Source of the DNA: ZC4RG25 sp023428365
Lineage (GTDB): Bacteria > Pseudomonadota > Alphaproteobacteria > Rhizobiales > Hyphomicrobiaceae
Assembly (NCBI GenBank): GCA_050283925.1
Contig: JBNOAI010000010.1
Span: 124,001-188,000 of the forward strand
Length of the DNA stretch: 64,000 nt
Reading direction: 5' to 3'
Shown in pieces: positions 60,950-64,000 of this stretch. Every line of letters starts with the position of its first letter. Position 1 is the first letter of the stretch. The translations under genes were made by a program, and so were the position numbers. The notes under the pieces were generated by a model. It was not told the origin of the DNA. It ran no database searches and saw only the letters and a list, made by a program, of their open reading frames with translations.

Positions 60950-63005
60950 TGTTGGTGCGTGTCAGCAGAATGTTGCCGCTCTTGAGAATTGTCGCTGCCC
61001 ACCCTGGAGGCAGCAACGTGGTCGTGTCCGCCTGCTCGATGATGGCACCTCCGGCCAGCGTGCTGCCCGGAGAGAGCGTATCGCGGTCGATGATGGGGCA
61101 TTCCTTCATCACGTGCCCACTCGGGAACGTGACGTTTCGGAATTTCTGCACGGAGGGAACTGTCTTTGCGGACAGCGGAGCCGATATCCTTTGCTGTTGC
61201 GGACCGGTGTGGACGAGCCGCAGGGTGACAATGCGTGTTGGCGCTTCGCGGGCATGTCCGAAAACGCGTGCGTGCTCAGCAAGGAAATCGGTGTGCAGAG
61301 AGCCCAGGGCCACTACATCGCCGCGGCTGTATGGAATTTTCAGATAGTGAGACTGGCCGACATAGCAAACGTCTGCAACGTAGCGCCGCTCGACCTGATC
61401 GGGCGCGATGCCTTCACGCTCCATGCGCTGGGTGAGTTCGGCTTCGAGCTGATCGAAGACAGCTTCGATGCCGGCTGTATCGCCCGTGTCCGTACGCTGA
61501 GCAAAGGATCGGCTCGCCTCATGTTCGACTGGCGCGGAAAGCAAGCCAAGTGCAGCCGTAACGCCCGGATGACGTGGGACGAGCACTTGATTGATTTCCA
61601 GATCCTCCGCCAGAGCAGTCGCATGCAGGCCGCCCGCCCCGCCCAACGACACGAGGGTAAAGTTGCGCGGATCGTGCCCGCGCTTCAGAGACACGAGGCG
61701 AATAGCCTCCGCCATTTTTGCGTTAATGACTGCGTGGACGCCGCGTGATGCTTCAGTTGGTGTCAATCCGACAGCGGACGCTACCTTTTCACTCATCGCG
61801 GACATGGCTTTGTCATGCGACAGATTGAGCTGGCCACCAGCAAAGGCACCTGGCTCCATATAGCCCAACACCAGCGACGCGTCCGTGATCGTTGGCTCGG
61901 TGCCGCCGCGTCCATAGCACGCCGGTCCAGGATTCGATCCTGCCGAGTGCGGCCCGACGCGCAGCCCGCCATTATTGGTGACCCAGGCAATTGAACCACC
62001 GCCCGCCGCCACTGCATTCACGTCGATCATGCTGACGCGGACGGGATAGCCATCGATCCGCGCAATATCTGACAGCGCTGGCCGCAATCCCTCCACGAGC
62101 GCGATGTCAGCGCTCGTGCCGCCGATATCAATCGTGATGAGCTCTCCCAACCCCTCTTCCTCGGCGCAGGCACAGGCGCCGACCACGCCAGCCGCCGGGC
62201 CCGAAAGAAACAGATTGACGGGCCGCTCACTAGCGACTGCAGCGCCCATCAGGCCGCCGCGCGATTGCATGACTTGCAGGGGCGCGGTCACGCCGACGTC
62301 TGCCAAGCCGGCGCTGAGCCTTGCCAGATAGCCATTGACGACCGGCTTCACATAGGCATCGAACACGGTCACGACGGTCCGCTCGTACTCGCGGAACGCC
62401 GGATCGACAGAACTCGATAGGGCCAGAGAAACTTGAGGAAACTGCTTCCGGATGATCTCGGCCGTTCGCTCCTCATGCTTCGGATTGGCAAACGAAAACA
62501 GATAGACGATTGCGATGGACGTTACGCCATCGGCGACAAGCTTCTCGACGGCGGTGATCACGCCTGCCTCATCGAGCGGCGTGATCACCTTGCCGTCGGC
62601 CCCCGTGCGTTCGTCGATCTCCAGCCGATAGCGGCCGGGACATAAGAAAGCGGGTGTTTCGGGACCGGGCTCAAGCGCGTATGTGTTGCTGCGCATCTGC
62701 CGGCCAATCTCCAAGACATCGGAGAAGCCACGGGTCGTCAGCAATCCGACGCGGGCGCCCTTGCGTTCCAGGACGGCGTTCGTTGCGATCGTCGTACCAT
62801 GAAGAAACCGCTTCACCGCAGACGGCGGCAACTTCCGATCTTCGAGCGCCGACTTCAATGCCGCGATGATGCCTTCCGCCGGATCCGCGGTCACCGTAGG
62901 CACTTTACGAACGGTCTGATGTCCATCGGCGGTCACGAGGAGAAGATCGGTGAAGGTCCCTCCGACGTCGACAGCGACGGTAGCTTTTTGGGTATCTGCG
63001 CTCAT
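60930..63005 (-). CDS. hyuA: hydantoinase A / 5-oxoprolinase alpha-type subunit
   Basis: A 691-residue HyuA-family protein. The ASKHA ATP-binding elements are VAVDVGGTFTDLLLV and ITIDIGGTSADIALV; other motifs are LHGTTIATNAVLERKGARVG and SGPAAGVVGA. ATG 63005 is chosen because the longer frame lacks conserved residues. It leads the operon HyuA, HyuB, DctP, DctQ, DctM, tautomerase, RidA. ATP is used to activate the amide for ring opening. Confidence 0.92.
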   Translation of the reverse strand: MSADTQKATVAVDVGGTFTDLLLVTADGHQTVRKVPTVTADPAEGIIAALKSALEDRKLPPSAVKRFLHGTTIATNAVLERKGARVGLLTTRGFSDVLEIGRQMRSNTYALEPGPETPAFLCPGRYRLEIDERTGADGKVITPLDEAGVITAVEKLVADGVTSIAIVYLFSFANPKHEERTAEIIRKQFPQVSLALSSSVDPAFREYERTVVTVFDAYVKPVVNGYLARLSAGLADVGVTAPLQVMQSRGGLMGAAVASERPVNLFLSGPAAGVVGACACAEEEGLGELITIDIGGTSADIALVEGLRPALSDIARIDGYPVRVSMIDVNAVAAGGGSIAWVTNNGGLRVGPHSAGSNPGPACYGRGGTEPTITDASLVLGYMEPGAFAGGQLNLSHDKAMSAMSEKVASAVGLTPTEASRGVHAVINAKMAEAIRLVSLKRGHDPRNFTLVSLGGAGGLHATALAEDLEINQVLVPRHPGVTAALGLLSAPVEHEASRSFAQRTDTGDTAGIEAVFDQLEAELTQRMEREGIAPDQVERRYVADVCYVGQSHYLKIPYSRGDVVALGSLHTDFLAEHARVFGHAREAPTRIVTLRLVHTGPQQQRISAPLSAKTVPSVQKFRNVTFPSGHVMKECPIIDRDTLSPGSTLAGGAIIEQADTTTLLPPGWAATILKSGNILLTRTNNGGRDV

Positions 63006-63146
63006 GTGCTCATTTGCGATCGCGAAATGTCGGCGGCTCACGCCATTCAACGATTGAAGACGAGCGCGTGCGGCGGCGTCCAATGCAATGAAAGTTGACG
63101 GTCATTACATTTGGTTATGGGTGGTGCCCGCGATTTCGGCGACTTG

Positions 63147-64000
63147 TCAAAATTCGTGCACCGATACCGGGTGGTTCCGATCGGCCATGCACTGTTCGAC
63201 ACATTCGACAAAGCGCGCAGCTGCACCGCCTGACAAGGCGGCCGCCGCCGTGAAAAGACTGAAAGGCACGGCCACCGTCGGCGCGAAGGGTCTCACGGCG
63301 ACGCGGCCTTCGATTTGCCGGGCCAGCAAACTATCGATGATCGCGACAGCTCCGCTTTCAATAACAAGTGGAACCGTTAACATCGCCGACCACACTTCTA
63401 CATCAATCCTGCGCGTCAGCCCTTCGGATTGGAATGCTGTGTCCAACATTGCGCCGAAGTAAGTGTCGGAACCGTAGGACACCAACTCGAACGGATTAAT
63501 GTCCTGCGGCCGAACGATGTCTAGCACAGCCAACGGATGGTCGATCCCGCAAATGCAGACCATCTCGACCGGTGCTTCCAGGTGAACAGCGGCATTGGGC
63601 GCCTTCACGGGCGAAAGAGCCATCCCGATATCGATCTCGCGGGCGACAACGAGCTCTTCCAGCTGGGCCACGGGCCGCGCGTGCGCAACGATCTTGACCC
63701 CCGGACATAATTTCCGAAAGCGCTGGATTGCACCGGGCAGCACGGTCGCTGAAAGGGATGAGCTTGCACCTATGCGTAGCAATCCCGCACCGCCGACCGC
63801 GAGTTCGGCGGCGAGACTTTGCAAGCCATGAATATCGCGTTCCAGCCGGGCGATTTCCCGATAGAGGATTCGCGTTTCTATCGTAGGCTCCAGCCGCCCG
63901 CGGACGCGGTTAAAAAGTGGATATCCAAGGCGGTCCTCGGCACGTTTGAGCTGGCGGCTTAGCGCTGGCTGGGACAAGCCAAGCACTTGAGCCGCAGACG
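63147..64000 (-). CDS. LysR family transcriptional regulator (5' end outside window)
   Basis: The N-terminus is cut by the window end; about 284 residues are visible. They start within the helix-turn-helix (LGLSQPALSRQLKRAEDRLG) and cover the ligand-binding domain to VHEF. It is in the same direction as, and 142 bp upstream of, hyuA, so it probably governs the HyuAB/TRAP operon although it is not divergent. Confidence 0.9.
   Translation of the reverse strand, partial: SAAQVLGLSQPALSRQLKRAEDRLGYPLFNRVRGRLEPTIETRILYREIARLERDIHGLQSLAAELAVGGAGLLRIGASSSLSATVLPGAIQRFRKLCPGVKIVAHARPVAQLEELVVAREIDIGMALSPVKAPNAAVHLEAPVEMVCICGIDHPLAVLDIVRPQDINPFELVSYGSDTYFGAMLDTAFQSEGLTRRIDVEVWSAMLTVPLVIESGAVAIIDSLLARQIEGRVAVRPFAPTVAVPFSLFTAAAALSGGAAARFVECVEQCMADRNHPVSVHEF

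Noticed and set aside
1..64000. CRISPR arrays, rRNA genes, prophage structural genes
   Set aside because: No regularly spaced repeats of CRISPR type, no rRNA sequence and no capsid, tail or terminase genes were seen.

Overview
The window looks like alphaproteobacterial DNA of the order Hyphomicrobiales (Rhizobiales), probably the Bradyrhizobium/Afipia side. Three things point there: a ketosynthase pair typical of the very-long-chain fatty acid of lipid A, matches to the GGAAC-N16/17-CGTT promoter of the EcfG general stress response, and a wealth of TRAP transporters. It also carries a Rep_3 plasmid initiator gene with iterons. The molecule is therefore either a plasmid or a chromosome with an integrated plasmid. 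A second, degraded rep fragment lies near the left edge.

Layout. 1-1.6 kb: end of a fabF2XL/fabF1XL-type lipid cluster. 1.6-6.6 kb: rep relic, frameshifted acetoacetyl-CoA reductase, Dyp peroxidase, CbpA/CbpM chaperone pair, DUF488 and DUF2945 genes, IS3 relic. 6.6-8.2 kb: tRNA 3'-end fragment plus tyrosine integrase, an island edge. 8.3-14.3 kb: TRAP transporter, CoA-transferase, MaoC hydratase and TetR. 15.4-23.8 kb: seven-gene Mrp/Mnh Na+/H+ antiporter followed in the same direction by a histidine kinase and an NtrC-type regulator. 23.8-29.3 kb: second TRAP system with a threonine-synthase-like PLP enzyme and an IclR regulator. 29.3-32.7 kb: scrap zone of IS110 elements and integrase relics. 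33-45.4 kb: stress-response patch with three DUF892 proteins, DUF421, two copies of a 24-residue membrane peptide gene plus four-helix membrane protein gene, a HisKA_2 kinase, a damaged higBA module, and relics of DNA-repair and other genes. 45.6-47.1 kb: rep gene and iterons. 48.2-55.5 kb: TetR, polyamine-type ABC importer, acyl-CoA ligase and an unusual crotonase. 55.8-64 kb: seven-gene operon with RidA, tautomerase, third TRAP system and HyuB/HyuA, and a LysR gene cut by the window end.

How the parts work together. Four catabolic cassettes each pair an importer with one or two enzymes and a regulator: TRAP/CoA-transferase/hydratase, TRAP/PLP lyase, ABC/ligase/crotonase, and TRAP/hydantoinase-oxoprolinase/imine deaminase. 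Their substrates cannot be read from sequence. The 34-45 kb patch appears to be under general stress control: three exact EcfG promoter matches lie 40-45 bp upstream of small or membrane protein genes. Many genes between 33 and 43 kb are broken, which suggests an old, decaying accessory region.
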